From Prauserella muralis (GTDB lineage Bacteria; Actinomycetota; Actinomycetes; Mycobacteriales; Pseudonocardiaceae), in the NCBI RefSeq assembly GCF_003202285.1, contig NZ_MASW01000007.1, positions 954,093 through 1,018,092 on the forward strand: a stretch of 64,000 nt of DNA, given 5' to 3'. This document shows positions 26,555 to 35,811 of the stretch, piece after piece. Numbering within the stretch: the first letter of the stretch is position 1; the number at the start of each line of letters is the position of its first letter. The notes beneath the pieces are model-generated. The model was not told the DNA's origin. It saw only the letters and a program-made list of their open reading frames with translations, and made no database searches. The translations under genes were made by a program, and so were the position numbers.

Positions 26555-26578
26555 TGTATGCAGTATACGGTATGGCAA
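26555..26578. promoter_or_regulatory. Island operator A (GntR-type)
   Basis: TGCAGTATACGGTATGGCAA at 26559-26578, preceded by TTGTA, lies in the divergent spacer between the PanE-like gene and the DUF6457 gene. It shares 15 of 20 bases with the site in front of the thiamine-diphosphate lyase gene. It is probably bound by the GntR regulator encoded at 35812-36558. Confidence 0.6.
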
Positions 26579-26613
26579 GCTCGGGTCAATGGGTGGACGC
26601 GGGAGGGCAGGAC

Positions 26614-26859
26614 ATGAATGAACTGCGGGAATGGACCTCCACGCTGTGCGCTGATCTCGGACTCGACGCCGATCAGCTCGCTTATGGACTGATCCTCTCC
26701 ATGGCGCGGGACGTGGGCCGGACGGTGGCCAAGCCCGCGGCGCCGATCACCGTGTACCTCGTCGGCATGGCCGTCGCACGCGGCCTGTCGCCCATGGAGG
26801 CGGCGCAGCGTGTCGGCGCGCTCACGCAGAACTGGCCGCGCATCGACTGGCGCGACTAA
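26614..26859 (+). CDS. Small DUF6457 domain protein
   Basis: 81 residues, helical, matching the small DUF6457 domain that also occurs fused to molybdenum-cofactor guanylyltransferases (MobA). The start ATG at 26614 has GGAGG eight bases upstream; the longer open frame from 26467 runs through the operator and is not used. Its link to Mo-cofactor proteins is suggestive because formate made from oxalate is normally oxidised by a molybdopterin formate dehydrogenase. No such dehydrogenase is in this window. It lies just ahead of the lyase operon. Confidence 0.65.
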   Translation: MNELREWTSTLCADLGLDADQLAYGLILSMARDVGRTVAKPAAPITVYLVGMAVARGLSPMEAAQRVGALTQNWPRIDWRD

Positions 26860-26918
26860 CGAACCGGTAGAGCGCTCTGGACAACGCGTAGCTCGAGGGC
26901 CACGATAACTCCATATGG

Positions 26919-26940
26919 TATGCAGTATGCGGTAGCCACC
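26919..26940. promoter_or_regulatory. Island operator B (GntR-type)
   Basis: TGCAGTATGCGGTAGCCACC at 26921-26940 lies 26 bp before the lyase start. It shares 16 of 20 bases with operator E in front of the MFS carrier at 43121-43140. Being this close to the start, it would block initiation if occupied. Confidence 0.6.
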
Positions 26941-26965
26941 AAGCTCGAAGGAGATGACGACGCAC

Positions 26966-28705
26966 ATGGGGCAGACGGCCAAGACAGAGCCGGTCAGTGC
27001 CGGCCAGCCGAGCGCGCTGGCGGACGCGGACGGCGAACCTCAGCTGATCTCCGGCGGACATCTGGTGGCGAAGGCGCTCAAGGCTGAGGGCGTCGACGTG
27101 ATCTTCACGCTCTGCGGCGGTCACATCATCGACATCTACGACGGCTGCGTCGACGAGGGCATCGACGTCATCGACGTCCGGCACGAACAGGTCGCCGCGC
27201 ACGCCGCCGACGGTTACGCCAGGGTCACCGGCAAGCCCGGCTGCGCGGTCGTGACCGCGGGGCCCGGCACCACCGACGCCGTCACCGGTGTCGCCAACGC
27301 GCTGCGCGCGGAGAGCCCGATGCTGCTGATCGGCGGCCAGGGCGCGCTCAGCCAGCACAAGATGGGCTCGCTGCAGGACCTCCCGCACGTGGACATGATG
27401 GCGCCGATCACCAAGTTCTCCGCCTCCGTCCCCGCCACCGAGCGCGCCGCCGACATCGTGTCGATGGCCTTCCGTGAGTGCTACCACGGCGCGCCCGGTC
27501 CGTCCTTTCTGGAAATTCCGCGGGACGTCCTCGACGCCAAGGTCCCTCTGGAGAAGGCTCGTATCCCGAGGGCGGGCGCCTACCGCGCCTCGACCCGCAG
27601 CGCCGGTGACCCCGAGGCGATCGAGCGGCTCGCCGATCTGGTCGTACACGCGGAGAAGCCCTGCGTGCTGCTGGGCAGCCAGGTGTGGACCTGCCGCGCC
27701 ACCGACGCGGCCATCGAGTTCGTCCGCACCCTGAACGTGCCTGCGTTCATGAACGGCTCCGGGCGCGGCACGCTGGCCCCCAAGGACCCGCACCACCTGC
27801 AGCTGGCCCGCCGGTACGCGTTCCAGAATGCCGACCTCATCATCATCGTCGGGACCCCCTTCGACTTCCGGATGGGCTACGGCAAGCGGCTCTCCACCGA
27901 CGCCACCGTGGTGCAGATCGACCTCGACTACCGCACGGTCGGCAAGAACCGCGACGTGGACCTCGGCATCGTCGGCGACGCCGGGCTGGTGCTGTCGTCG
28001 GTCACGCAGGCGACGTCCGGCCGCGTCGACAACGGCGCGGTGAGCCGCAAGGCGTGGCTGGAGGAGCTGCGGGCCGTGGAGAACCAGGCCTACGAGAAAC
28101 GCCTGCCGCGCCAGCACTCCGACGCCAACCCGATCGACCCGTACCGGCTGGTGCACGAGATCAACGAGTTCCTCACGCCGGACTCGCTCTACATCGGCGA
28201 CGGCGGCGACATCGTCACCTTCTCCGGCCAGGTGGTGCAGCCGAAGTCGCCCGGCCACTGGATGGACCCCGGTCCACTCGGGACACTCGGCGTCGGCGTC
28301 CCGTTCGTCATGGCCGCCAAGTACGCCAGGCCGGAGAAGGAAGTGGTGTGCCTGTTCGGGGACGGCGCGTTCAGCCTCACCGGCTGGGACTTCGAGACGC
28401 TCGTCCGGTTCAACCTGCCGTTCGTGGGCATCATCGGCAACAACTCGTCGATGAACCAGATCCGCTACGGCCAGATCCAGAAGTACGGCGAGGGCCGCGG
28501 CCGGGTCGGCAACACGCTCGGCGACGTGCCCTACAGCGAGTTCGCGAAGATGCTCGGCGGCTACGGCGAGGAGGTCCGCGACCCGGCCGACATCCGGCCC
28601 GCGCTGGAGCGGGCCCGCGAGTCGGGCAAGCCCTCGCTGATCAACGTGTGGGTCGACCCGGAGGTCTACGCCCCGGGAACGATGAACCAGACCATGTACA
28701 AATAA
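26966..28705 (+). CDS. Thiamine-diphosphate lyase, probable oxalyl-CoA decarboxylase (unusual type)
   Basis: 579 residues. It has the three-domain ThDP fold: an N-terminal Pyr domain with the catalytic Glu (Glu74 in RHEQ), a middle TPP domain, and a C-terminal PP domain with GDGAF (from residue 465) and NN (about 487-488) binding Mg and diphosphate. Next to a canonical Frc, the expected reaction is oxalyl-CoA to formyl-CoA plus CO2. However, the N terminus ([26 protein letters not shown]) resembles acetolactate-synthase/ILVBL and 2-hydroxyacyl-CoA lyase proteins more than the Oxalobacter or E. coli enzyme. A 2-hydroxyacyl-CoA lyase is therefore the alternative. ATG at 26966 suits AAGGAGATGA better than the ATG at 26954 lying inside it. 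Confidence 0.75.
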   Translation: MGQTAKTEPVSAGQPSALADADGEPQLISGGHLVAKALKAEGVDVIFTLCGGHIIDIYDGCVDEGIDVIDVRHEQVAAHAADGYARVTGKPGCAVVTAGPGTTDAVTGVANALRAESPMLLIGGQGALSQHKMGSLQDLPHVDMMAPITKFSASVPATERAADIVSMAFRECYHGAPGPSFLEIPRDVLDAKVPLEKARIPRAGAYRASTRSAGDPEAIERLADLVVHAEKPCVLLGSQVWTCRATDAAIEFVRTLNVPAFMNGSGRGTLAPKDPHHLQLARRYAFQNADLIIIVGTPFDFRMGYGKRLSTDATVVQIDLDYRTVGKNRDVDLGIVGDAGLVLSSVTQATSGRVDNGAVSRKAWLEELRAVENQAYEKRLPRQHSDANPIDPYRLVHEINEFLTPDSLYIGDGGDIVTFSGQVVQPKSPGHWMDPGPLGTLGVGVPFVMAAKYARPEKEVVCLFGDGAFSLTGWDFETLVRFNLPFVGIIGNNSSMNQIRYGQIQKYGEGRGRVGNTLGDVPYSEFAKMLGGYGEEVRDPADIRPALERARESGKPSLINVWVDPEVYAPGTMNQTMYK

Positions 28706-28718
28706 GGGGCGTGCACCA

Positions 28719-29948
28719 ATGGGTAAAGCACTCGAAGGCGTTCGTGTCCTCGACATGACCCACGTCCAGTCCGGGCCGTCCTGCACGCAGATCCTGGCCT
28801 GGCTCGGCGCCGACGTGGTGAAGCTCGAGGCCCCGTCGGGCGACATCACGCGCAAGCAGCTGCGCGACGTGCCCGATGTGGACAGTCTCTACTTCACGAT
28901 GCTCAACTGCAACAAGCGCAGCATCACCCTCAACATGAAGAGCGACGAGGGAAAGCGGATCTTCACCGAGATGCTGCCCAAGTTCGACGTGCTCGCCGAG
29001 AACTTCGGGCCGGGCGCGGTCGACAGGATGGGCTTCACGTGGGACCGGCTGCAGGAGATCAACCCCAGGCTGATCTACGCGTCCATCAAGGGCTTCGGCG
29101 ACGGCCCCTACACGCACTTCAAGGCCTACGAAGTGGTGGCGCAGGCGATGGGCGGCTCGATGAGCACCACCGGCTTCGAGGACGGGCCGCCGCTGGCCAC
29201 CGGCGCGCAGATCGGCGACTCCGGCACGGGAATCCACACCGTCGCCGGGATCCTCGCGGCCCTGTACCAGCGGGAGCACACCGGGCGCGGTCAGCGCGTG
29301 ACCGTGGCCATGCAGCACGCCGTGCTCAACCTCTGCCGGGTCAAGCTTCGCGACCAGCAGCGCCTGACACACGGTCCGCTGGCCGAGTACCCCAACGAGG
29401 AGTTCGGTGACACGGTGCCCCGCTCGGGCAACGCCTCGGGCGGCGGCCAGCCGGGCTGGGCGGTGCAGTGCGCGCCGGGTGGGCCGAACGACTACATCTA
29501 CGTGATCGTGCAGCCCGTCGGCTGGGAGCCCATCACCAAGCTCATCGGCAGGCCCGAGCTCGCCGACGACCCCGAGTGGAGCACGCCCGAGGCGCGGCTG
29601 GACAAACTCGACAAGATGTTCCAGCTCATCGAGGAGTGGAGCATCAACCACGGCAAGTGGGAGGTGCTCGCACGACTCAACGAGCACAACATCCCGTGTG
29701 GACCTGTGCTGTCCACCAAGGAGATCATCGAGGACGCCTCGCTGGCGGCCAACGAGATGGTCGTCTCGGTGGACCACCCCAAGCGCGGCGAGTTCAAGAC
29801 CGTCGGCTGCCCGATCAAGCTGTCCGACTCCGCCGTCGACGTGCAGCGCTCCCCGCTGCTGGGCGAGCACAACGAAGAGGTCTACGTCCGCGAACTCGGC
29901 GTGGACGAGGCCCGGTTCACCGAACTCAAGGCGAATGGAGTGATCTGA
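28719..29948 (+). CDS. frc: Formyl-CoA:oxalate CoA-transferase (CaiB/BaiF class III)
   Basis: 409 residues. It moves CoA from formyl-CoA to oxalate, making oxalyl-CoA and formate. Similarity to the Oxalobacter enzyme is high along the whole chain: [30 protein letters not shown], the GGGQPGW glycine loop and LLGEHNEEV at the C terminus. The catalytic Asp, by alignment from memory, is Asp167 in GDSGTG. It lies 13 bp after the lyase gene and abuts the next gene with no spacing, so it is one operon. The match is good enough to fix oxalate as the most likely substrate of this island. Confidence 0.88.
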   Translation: MGKALEGVRVLDMTHVQSGPSCTQILAWLGADVVKLEAPSGDITRKQLRDVPDVDSLYFTMLNCNKRSITLNMKSDEGKRIFTEMLPKFDVLAENFGPGAVDRMGFTWDRLQEINPRLIYASIKGFGDGPYTHFKAYEVVAQAMGGSMSTTGFEDGPPLATGAQIGDSGTGIHTVAGILAALYQREHTGRGQRVTVAMQHAVLNLCRVKLRDQQRLTHGPLAEYPNEEFGDTVPRSGNASGGGQPGWAVQCAPGGPNDYIYVIVQPVGWEPITKLIGRPELADDPEWSTPEARLDKLDKMFQLIEEWSINHGKWEVLARLNEHNIPCGPVLSTKEIIEDASLAANEMVVSVDHPKRGEFKTVGCPIKLSDSAVDVQRSPLLGEHNEEVYVRELGVDEARFTELKANGVI

Positions 29949-32102
29949 GTGGCCTCCGCACAGTTCGACAAGGCCGCCGTCCGTGAGGTGCTCGACGCGG
30001 TGCGCGCCGAGGGGCGCGACGCACTGACCGCGCCGGAGGGCAAGCGCGTGGCCGACGCCTACGGGATTCCCACGCCGAAGGAGGGGCTGGCCACCACCGC
30101 CGAGGAGGCGGCGAGCCTGGCGGGCGACATCGGTGCCGCCGTGGTCTGCAAGATCGTCTCCCCCGACATCCTGCACAAGACCGAGGCGGGCGGCGTCATC
30201 GTCGGTGTCCAGAGCCCGGAACAGGCCAGGGACGCCTTCGACACCATCGTGGCCAACGCCAAGGCCTACAACGCCTCGGCCACCATCACCGGCGTCCAGG
30301 TGCAGGAGATGGTCGGCGGCGGGCACGAGGTCATCATCGGCGCCACCACCGACCCCACCTTCGGCAAGGTGGTCGCGTTCGGTCTCGGCGGTGTGCTGGT
30401 GGAGGTGCTCAAGGACGTCACCTTCCGGCTGGCACCGCTGGAGCGGGCCGAGGCCCGCTCCATGATCGACGGCATCAAGGCCGCCGACGTGCTGCGCGGC
30501 GCGCGCGGCACCGAGCCGGTGGACGCCGACGCGCTCGCCGACGTGATCCAGCGCGTGTCACAGCTGGTGGCCGACTTCCCGGAGATCCGCGAGTTCGACC
30601 TCAACCCCGTGTTCGCCTCCGGGTCGGGCGCGGTGGCGGCCGACATCCGGATCCTGGTGGAGACGGGCGAGGTCAGCGAGCCGGCGCGCCCGTCGCAGGA
30701 GGAGATCCTGGAGTCGATGACGCGGCTGATGAACCCGCGCTCGGTGGCGGTCGTCGGGGCCTCCGACCAGGAGGGCAAGATCGGCAACTCGGTGATGAAG
30801 AACCTCATCAACGGCGGCTACGCCGGCGAGATCTACCCGATCAACCCCAAGGCCGACGAGATCCTCGGCCGCAAGTGCTACTCCTCGGTCGCCGACATCC
30901 CGGGTGAGGTGGACGTCGCCGTGTTCGCGATCCCGGCCAAGTTCGTGGCCGGCTCGCTCACCGAGTGCGGCGAGAAGGGCGTCCCCGCGGCCGTGATGAT
31001 CCCGTCCGGGTTCGCCGAGACCGGCAACCAGGAGCTGCAGGACGAGATCGTCGAGATCGCGCACCGGTACAACATCCGGATGCTCGGGCCGAACATCTAC
31101 GGCTACTACTACACGCCGCAGAACCTGTGCGCCACGTTCTGCACGCCCTACGACGTCAAGGGCGGTGTCGCGCTCACCTCGCAGAGCGGCGGTATCGGCA
31201 TGGCGATCCTGGGCTTCGCGCGGACGACCAAGATGGGTGTCTCGGCCATCGTCGGGCTCGGCAACAAGTCGGACGTGGACGAGGACGACCTGCTCACCTA
31301 CTTCGAGCAGGACGACAACACCCAGGCCGTGGCCATGCACCTGGAGGACCTCAAGGACGGCAGGGCGTTCGTCGAGACCGCCAAGCGCATGACCACGAAG
31401 AAGCCGGTCGTGGTGCTCAAGGCGGGCCGCACGGCACTCGGTGCCCGGGCCGCCAGCTCGCACACCGGCGCGCTGGCGGGCGACGACAAGGTCTACGACG
31501 ACATCCTGCGGCAGGCGGGCGTCGTGCGCGCCCCCGGGCTCAACGAGATGCTCGAGTACGCCAGGGGCCTGCCCCTGCTGCCTACCCCGAAGGGCGAGAA
31601 CGTCGTCATCATCACCGGCGCGGGCGGCTCCGGGGTGCTGCTGTCGGATGCCTGTGTCGAGGCCGGGCTGTCGCTGATGGACATCCCGCCGGACCTCGAC
31701 GAGGCGTTCCGGCGCTACATCCCGCCGTTCGGTGCCGCAGGCAACCCGATCGACATCACGGGCGGCGAACCGCCGTCCACCTACGAGGCCACGATCCGGC
31801 TCGGGCTGGAGGACCCGCGCATCCACGCGCTGATCCTCGGCTACTGGCACACGATCGTGACCCCGCCCATGGTCTTCGCCGAACTGACGGCGCGCGTCGT
31901 CGAGGAGGCGAGGGAGAAGGGAATCGACAAGCCGGTGGTGGCGTCGCTGGCCGGCGACACCGAGGTCGAGAAGGCCAGCGACTACCTGTTCGACCACCGG
32001 ATCATCGCATACCCGTACACCACGGAGCGGCCCGTCGCCGTGCTCGGCGCGAAGTATCGCTGGGCGAGGGCGGCCGGGTTGCTCGGTCAGGGGCGTGCCT
32101 GA
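29949..32102 (+). CDS. ADP-forming acyl-CoA synthetase (ATP-grasp/CoA-binding fusion)
   Basis: 717 residues. The order is an ATP-grasp_5 domain (about 1-225, with KIVSPDILHKTEAGGV), a CoA-binding Rossmann domain (about 255-350, VAVVGASDQEGKIGNS) and a succinyl-CoA-ligase-like domain with the phosphohistidine His505 in SHTGALAG. Such NDP-forming acetyl-CoA synthetase-type enzymes convert acyl-CoA, ADP and phosphate to acid, CoA and ATP, or the reverse. After Frc and the lyase, the natural substrate would be formyl-CoA (conserving energy) or oxalate (making oxalyl-CoA directly). The GTG start directly follows the frc stop codon. Substrate assignment is inference. Confidence 0.8.
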   Translation: MASAQFDKAAVREVLDAVRAEGRDALTAPEGKRVADAYGIPTPKEGLATTAEEAASLAGDIGAAVVCKIVSPDILHKTEAGGVIVGVQSPEQARDAFDTIVANAKAYNASATITGVQVQEMVGGGHEVIIGATTDPTFGKVVAFGLGGVLVEVLKDVTFRLAPLERAEARSMIDGIKAADVLRGARGTEPVDADALADVIQRVSQLVADFPEIREFDLNPVFASGSGAVAADIRILVETGEVSEPARPSQEEILESMTRLMNPRSVAVVGASDQEGKIGNSVMKNLINGGYAGEIYPINPKADEILGRKCYSSVADIPGEVDVAVFAIPAKFVAGSLTECGEKGVPAAVMIPSGFAETGNQELQDEIVEIAHRYNIRMLGPNIYGYYYTPQNLCATFCTPYDVKGGVALTSQSGGIGMAILGFARTTKMGVSAIVGLGNKSDVDEDDLLTYFEQDDNTQAVAMHLEDLKDGRAFVETAKRMTTKKPVVVLKAGRTALGARAASSHTGALAGDDKVYDDILRQAGVVRAPGLNEMLEYARGLPLLPTPKGENVVIITGAGGSGVLLSDACVEAGLSLMDIPPDLDEAFRRYIPPFGAAGNPIDITGGEPPSTYEATIRLGLEDPRIHALILGYWHTIVTPPMVFAELTARVVEEAREKGIDKPVVASLAGDTEVEKASDYLFDHRIIAYPYTTERPVAVLGAKYRWARAAGLLGQGRA

Positions 32103-32315
32103 CACGCCCATGCAGGGGGCAGCAGTGTTGTCCGCAGTTGTGCGCGCAACGCGATCGTCCCGCCGGGGTTGACTCGGACAGCGGAGTTGGATCTGCTGTC
32201 CGGGCGCCCCCGGCGCCACGGCCGCGGGCCTTCGGCCGAGCGCGCTCAGTGGCACCGTGATCGCCGCCGCCGGCCCATGGCGACGGTCTCGGCCACTCCG
32301 AAAACTGGAGGTCCA

Positions 32316-33824
32316 ATGGTGGATTCTTCGAAAGTTCCCGTCTCGGGCTCCGCCGGGGACACCGGCGCCGATACGGGCCAGACCGAACGGGTGTGGCGAG
32401 CCGGCGGGCTCGATCCCATGCCGATCCGCAAGCTGCCCGACGCCCCTCCCGCCATCCACCTGCTGGGCCCGACGGTGTTCCTCGTCGCGCTCGGCGTGGG
32501 CATGGGCGAGTCCTACATGTGGCCGAGGCTGGTTCTGGTCTTCGGCCCGGAGATCAGGTGGCTGTTCCTGGTCGGTGTGACCCTGCAGGCCGTGGTGATG
32601 CTGGAGATGGCCCGCTACGCCATGGCCACCGGCGAGAGCATCTTCACCGGCGCCGCGCGGGTGTTCAAACCGATGATGTGGTTCTTCTTCGCCACGGCGA
32701 TACTGGTCTACATCTGGCCGGGCCATCTCTCGGCGGGCGCCGCCGCCTTCGAGGAGATCACCGGCATACCGTGGGTGGTGACGGCGTGTATCGCCCTGGT
32801 CCTGGTGGGCGTGATCTTCACGCTCGCCAAGGTGATCTACAACCTGCTGGAGAACGTGCTGTCGTTCCTCATCGGGTTGCTGGTGGTCGGTACGGCCATC
32901 GTCGCCTCGCTTGTCGGCAGCTGGGGAGACCTGGCCAGCACGATCACGGGCATGTTCGCCTTCGGCTACTTCCCCAGCGAGGCCATGTCGAGTGCCTGGT
33001 TCCCGATCGTGGTCGGCTCGATCGCGTTCGCGGGCCCGTCGGGCATGCAGCAGATGTGGTACACGCTGCACCTGCGCGACAGCGGGGCCGGTATGGGCGC
33101 GCACGTGCCGAAGATCCGCGGCCTGCGGCACGCCGCCGAGCAGGAGGCGATGCCCGCGCGCGGGTTCATGTTCGACACGGACGACCCGGCCGAGATGAAG
33201 AAGTGGAAGGGCTGGCGCCGCTGGGTCACCTTCGACGCCCTGCTGCTCTTCTGGGGCATCACGATGCTGGTGACAGTGTCGTTCACGGTGCTCGCCCAGG
33301 CCGCGGCCAGGGAGAACCCCAACGTCAAGTCACTGATCGAGGGCGGTGACCGGGACGCGGCGTTGGGCGCGATGTCGGACGCCTTCGCCGCCGTCGGCGG
33401 TCCGGTGCTCGGCGGGGTGTTCTTCGGGTTCATCGCGCTGATCGGCCTCAACGCCACGCTCGGCCTGTTCGACTCGTTCTCGCGCGGTCAGGCGGACATG
33501 ACGTACTTCTTCGTCCCGGGTGCGAAGAAGTTCAAGATCTCGCACCTCTACGCGGGCTTCCTGTGGGGCGTGATCATCTTCGGCATCCTGATCCTGCTGT
33601 TCGGCCCTGCCGACGGGCCCAGCGGCGTGCTGGACATCCTGGCGTTCCTGTCCACGTTCGCCATGGGCGCCTACTGCGTGGTGCTGCTGCTGGTGAACAA
33701 CAGGATGCTGCCCAAACCGATCCGGCCGAAGTGGTGGACCAACGCCATCATCGGCTTCGGCGCGGTGTTCTACCTGGGCATGCTGTTCTACAGCCTGGCG
33801 CGCTTCGGTGTGGTCGTGAGCTAG
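32316..33824 (+). CDS. Nramp-related membrane transporter lacking metal-binding motifs
   Basis: 502 residues with about 11-12 membrane segments. The layout resembles Nramp/APC-superfamily carriers (GPTVFLVALGVGMGESY in TM1, SIAFAGPSGMQQMWYTLHLR in TM6). The metal-ligand motifs of true Nramp proteins, DPGN in TM1 and MPH in TM6, are absent, so it is unlikely to carry Mn or Fe. In this operon an organic acid is more plausible. ATG at 32316 has GGAGG nearby; the longer open frame from 32169 is not needed. The preceding 213 bp (32103-32315) contain no gene. It is coupled to the small membrane protein that follows. Confidence 0.7.
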   Translation: MVDSSKVPVSGSAGDTGADTGQTERVWRAGGLDPMPIRKLPDAPPAIHLLGPTVFLVALGVGMGESYMWPRLVLVFGPEIRWLFLVGVTLQAVVMLEMARYAMATGESIFTGAARVFKPMMWFFFATAILVYIWPGHLSAGAAAFEEITGIPWVVTACIALVLVGVIFTLAKVIYNLLENVLSFLIGLLVVGTAIVASLVGSWGDLASTITGMFAFGYFPSEAMSSAWFPIVVGSIAFAGPSGMQQMWYTLHLRDSGAGMGAHVPKIRGLRHAAEQEAMPARGFMFDTDDPAEMKKWKGWRRWVTFDALLLFWGITMLVTVSFTVLAQAAARENPNVKSLIEGGDRDAALGAMSDAFAAVGGPVLGGVFFGFIALIGLNATLGLFDSFSRGQADMTYFFVPGAKKFKISHLYAGFLWGVIIFGILILLFGPADGPSGVLDILAFLSTFAMGAYCVVLLLVNNRMLPKPIRPKWWTNAIIGFGAVFYLGMLFYSLARFGVVVS

Positions 33825-34379
33825 ATGGACACCTCACGCCTGCTCCGGCTCGGCGAGCTCGCCTTCCCCGGGTTCGTCGTAGGACTCCTCGCCGGCGCGG
33901 TCGCCGGTGGGCTGGCCGGCCTCGTCGGCCAGCCCATCGGCTGGGCGCTGGTGAGCACGCTCGCACTGGGCATCCCGCTCGGCCTGCTCGGGGCCGGGTA
34001 CGGGCTGCTGGCCGCATTCCGCAAGGTCCGGATCGGCGCGTTCGCCCCGATGGCGCTGTACTGGCTCATCGGGTTCCCGCTGGCCAGGCTGGCACACGAG
34101 GTGCTGACCCACCTGGTGCTGGCCGGGACGCCTCAGCTGCCGCCCGATCCGCTCGGTTTCCTGCTGTACCAGGCACTGATCAGCGCCGGTTTCGCCATCG
34201 GTTTCCTGTGGCTGCACGAGCGCCTCGCGCCACGGTGGTGGCGCAGGGTCGCACCTCGCAACGCTGACGCTGCGGAGGTCTACGCTGCCTACGCCGCGCA
34301 CGCGAAGCAGGTCTACGAGGCCCGGCAGGCCTCGATCCAGGCCCGCAGGCGCAGCCGCGAACGCGCCGCTCGACGCTGA
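33825..34379 (+). CDS. Small multi-pass membrane protein, unknown
   Basis: 184 residues with four probable membrane segments (about residues 14-34, 38-62, 70-95 and 112-135) and a long basic C-terminal tail containing YAAYAAHAKQVYEARQ, probably a cytoplasmic helix. The ATG follows the transporter stop codon without spacing, implying coupled translation and perhaps an accessory subunit of that transporter. I do not recognise the family. It is the last gene before a strong hairpin. Confidence 0.65.
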   Translation: MDTSRLLRLGELAFPGFVVGLLAGAVAGGLAGLVGQPIGWALVSTLALGIPLGLLGAGYGLLAAFRKVRIGAFAPMALYWLIGFPLARLAHEVLTHLVLAGTPQLPPDPLGFLLYQALISAGFAIGFLWLHERLAPRWWRRVAPRNADAAEVYAAYAAHAKQVYEARQASIQARRRSRERAARR

Positions 34380-34396
34380 GGCGGCGGCTTTTCCGG

Positions 34397-34430
34397 GGTC
34401 GTTCGCCCACGTCCGCGTGGGCGAACGACC
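34397..34430 (+). terminator. Perfect 15-bp hairpin ending the frc operon
   Basis: Arms 34397-34411 (GGTCGTTCGCCCACG) and 34416-34430 pair perfectly around a TCCG loop, 17 bp after the membrane-protein stop codon. It overlaps the upstream part of the next open frame and so argues that terC starts downstream of it. Confidence 0.8.
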
Positions 34431-34461
34431 GGCAGTTCCCGCTTACTGGATTGGGGCGACG

Positions 34462-35475
34462 TTGAACACTCCCGTGTGGGCCTGGCTGGTGACCATCGCA
34501 GGCCTCGCCGCCATCATCTGTTTCGACTTCTACCTGGTGTCCCGCAACCCGCGGCATCCGTCCCTGCGGGAGTGCACGCTGTGGGTGTCCGGCTACGTGT
34601 CCCTTGCCGTGCTCTTCGGCCTCGGGGTGCTGCTGCTGGCCGGGCCCCAGTACGGTGGCGAGTTCTTCGCCGGGTGGATCACCGAGTACTCGCTGTCGGT
34701 GGACAACCTGTTCGTCTTCGTCATCATCATGTCGAGCTTCGTGGTGCCCAGGGAGTACCGGCAGAAGGTGCTGCTGATCGGCATCGTGGTGGCCCTGCTG
34801 TTGCGGGGCCTGTTCATCGCCGTCGGCGCCGAGGCGATCACCCGGTTCGACTGGCTGTTCTACGTCTTCGGCGCCTTCCTCCTCTACACGGCGTGGAAGC
34901 TGTTGCTCCACGGCGACGACGAGGAGGACGAGTTCAAGGAGAACGCGGTTCTCCGCACGGCCAAGCGGTTCCTGCCCGCCACCGACACCTACGACGGCGC
35001 CAGGCTCACCACGAGGATCGACGGCCGCAAGATGGTCACCCCGATGCTGATCGTCATGATCGCGATCGGCACCACCGACCTGCTGTTCGCGCTGGACTCC
35101 ATTCCCGCGATCTTCGGCCTTACCAAGGAGCCGTATCTCGTGTTCACCGCGAACGCATTCGCGCTGATGGGATTGCGCCAGCTGTTCTTCCTGATCGGTG
35201 GCCTGCTCGACAAGCTGGTGTACCTGAGCAAGGGGCTCGCCATCGTGCTGGGTTTCATCGGGCTCAAGCTGATCGCCGAGACCCTGCACCACCACGGCGT
35301 CTCGTGGGCGCCGGAGGTGCCGATCCTCGCCTCACTCGGCGTGATCGTCGGCACGCTGGCCATCACGACCGTCGCCAGCCTCCTCAAGGTCCGCAGGGAT
35401 CGGTCCCGCGCACTGGACGAGGAACTGGACGAGGCCTCCGACTCGGACGTCGCCCAGGCGACGACGGCCGACTGA
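34462..35475 (+). CDS. TerC family integral membrane protein
   Basis: About 337 residues with seven to nine membrane segments. TerC hallmarks are SLSVDNLFVFVIIMSSF and the second half TTDLLFALDSIPAIFG, with Asp residues inside the membrane, followed by a charged tail. Relatives (TerC, Alx) are linked to tellurite resistance and to Mn or Ca handling during protein export. The open frame begins at 34417 inside the terminator hairpin, so I prefer the TTG at 34462, which gives MNTPVWAWLVT, the usual family start. It stands as its own unit. Confidence 0.85.
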   Translation: MNTPVWAWLVTIAGLAAIICFDFYLVSRNPRHPSLRECTLWVSGYVSLAVLFGLGVLLLAGPQYGGEFFAGWITEYSLSVDNLFVFVIIMSSFVVPREYRQKVLLIGIVVALLLRGLFIAVGAEAITRFDWLFYVFGAFLLYTAWKLLLHGDDEEDEFKENAVLRTAKRFLPATDTYDGARLTTRIDGRKMVTPMLIVMIAIGTTDLLFALDSIPAIFGLTKEPYLVFTANAFALMGLRQLFFLIGGLLDKLVYLSKGLAIVLGFIGLKLIAETLHHHGVSWAPEVPILASLGVIVGTLAITTVASLLKVRRDRSRALDEELDEASDSDVAQATTAD

Positions 35476-35542
35476 CCATTGACGGGGAACGCGAGCGCGG
35501 AGCTGGCGCCGTTGGCAGCTCCCCTCAGCGCTCCTTCGGCGT

Positions 35543-35728
35543 TCAGGAGGACGTGGTGCTGCGCTCGGCGGCACGCTCCCGCAGGAAGTCCTCGACCTCC
35601 GCGGTGGCCTGCTGCCGGGCGTTCTCCTGTGCGGTCGCCAGGCCCAGGCCCAGCGCCCGGCCGTCAGCGGCGCGGAAGCCGGTGGGCTCCTTGGTCAGCG
35701 ACCGCAGGATCTCCTTCCAGGTACGCAT
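35543..35728 (-). CDS. Small 61-residue protein with near-perfect Shine-Dalgarno
   Basis: 61 residues, charged and helical (TAQENARQQATAEVEDFLRE), with no Cys and no membrane segment. The ATG at 35728 is preceded by AAGGAGGTGA (35736-35745, complement), an almost perfect anti-SD match and stronger than any other in the window, so high expression is likely. It lies between convergent terC and co-directional gntR. Function unknown. Confidence 0.65.
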   Translation of the reverse strand: MRTWKEILRSLTKEPTGFRAADGRALGLGLATAQENARQQATAEVEDFLRERAAERSTTSS

Positions 35729-35811
35729 TTGCTATCACCTCCTTTTTCGGGCATCACTGTTCCCACCGACCCCACCACGATGCGGGGCCGGGAGTCTGCG
35801 GTGGAGAAGGC

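Noticed and set aside
28719-29948. Apparent loss of the catalytic Asp in Frc (His200 in VAMQHAVLN where Oxalobacter has Asp)
   Set aside because: Counting along the Oxalobacter sequence from memory, the catalytic Asp169 falls in the GDSNSG motif, which is conserved here as Asp167 in GDSGTG. The His200 position is not the catalytic residue.
34417-34461. Upstream start for terC at 34417
   Set aside because: It lies inside the terminator hairpin of the preceding operon and the extra residues are not family-like; TTG at 34462 fits better.
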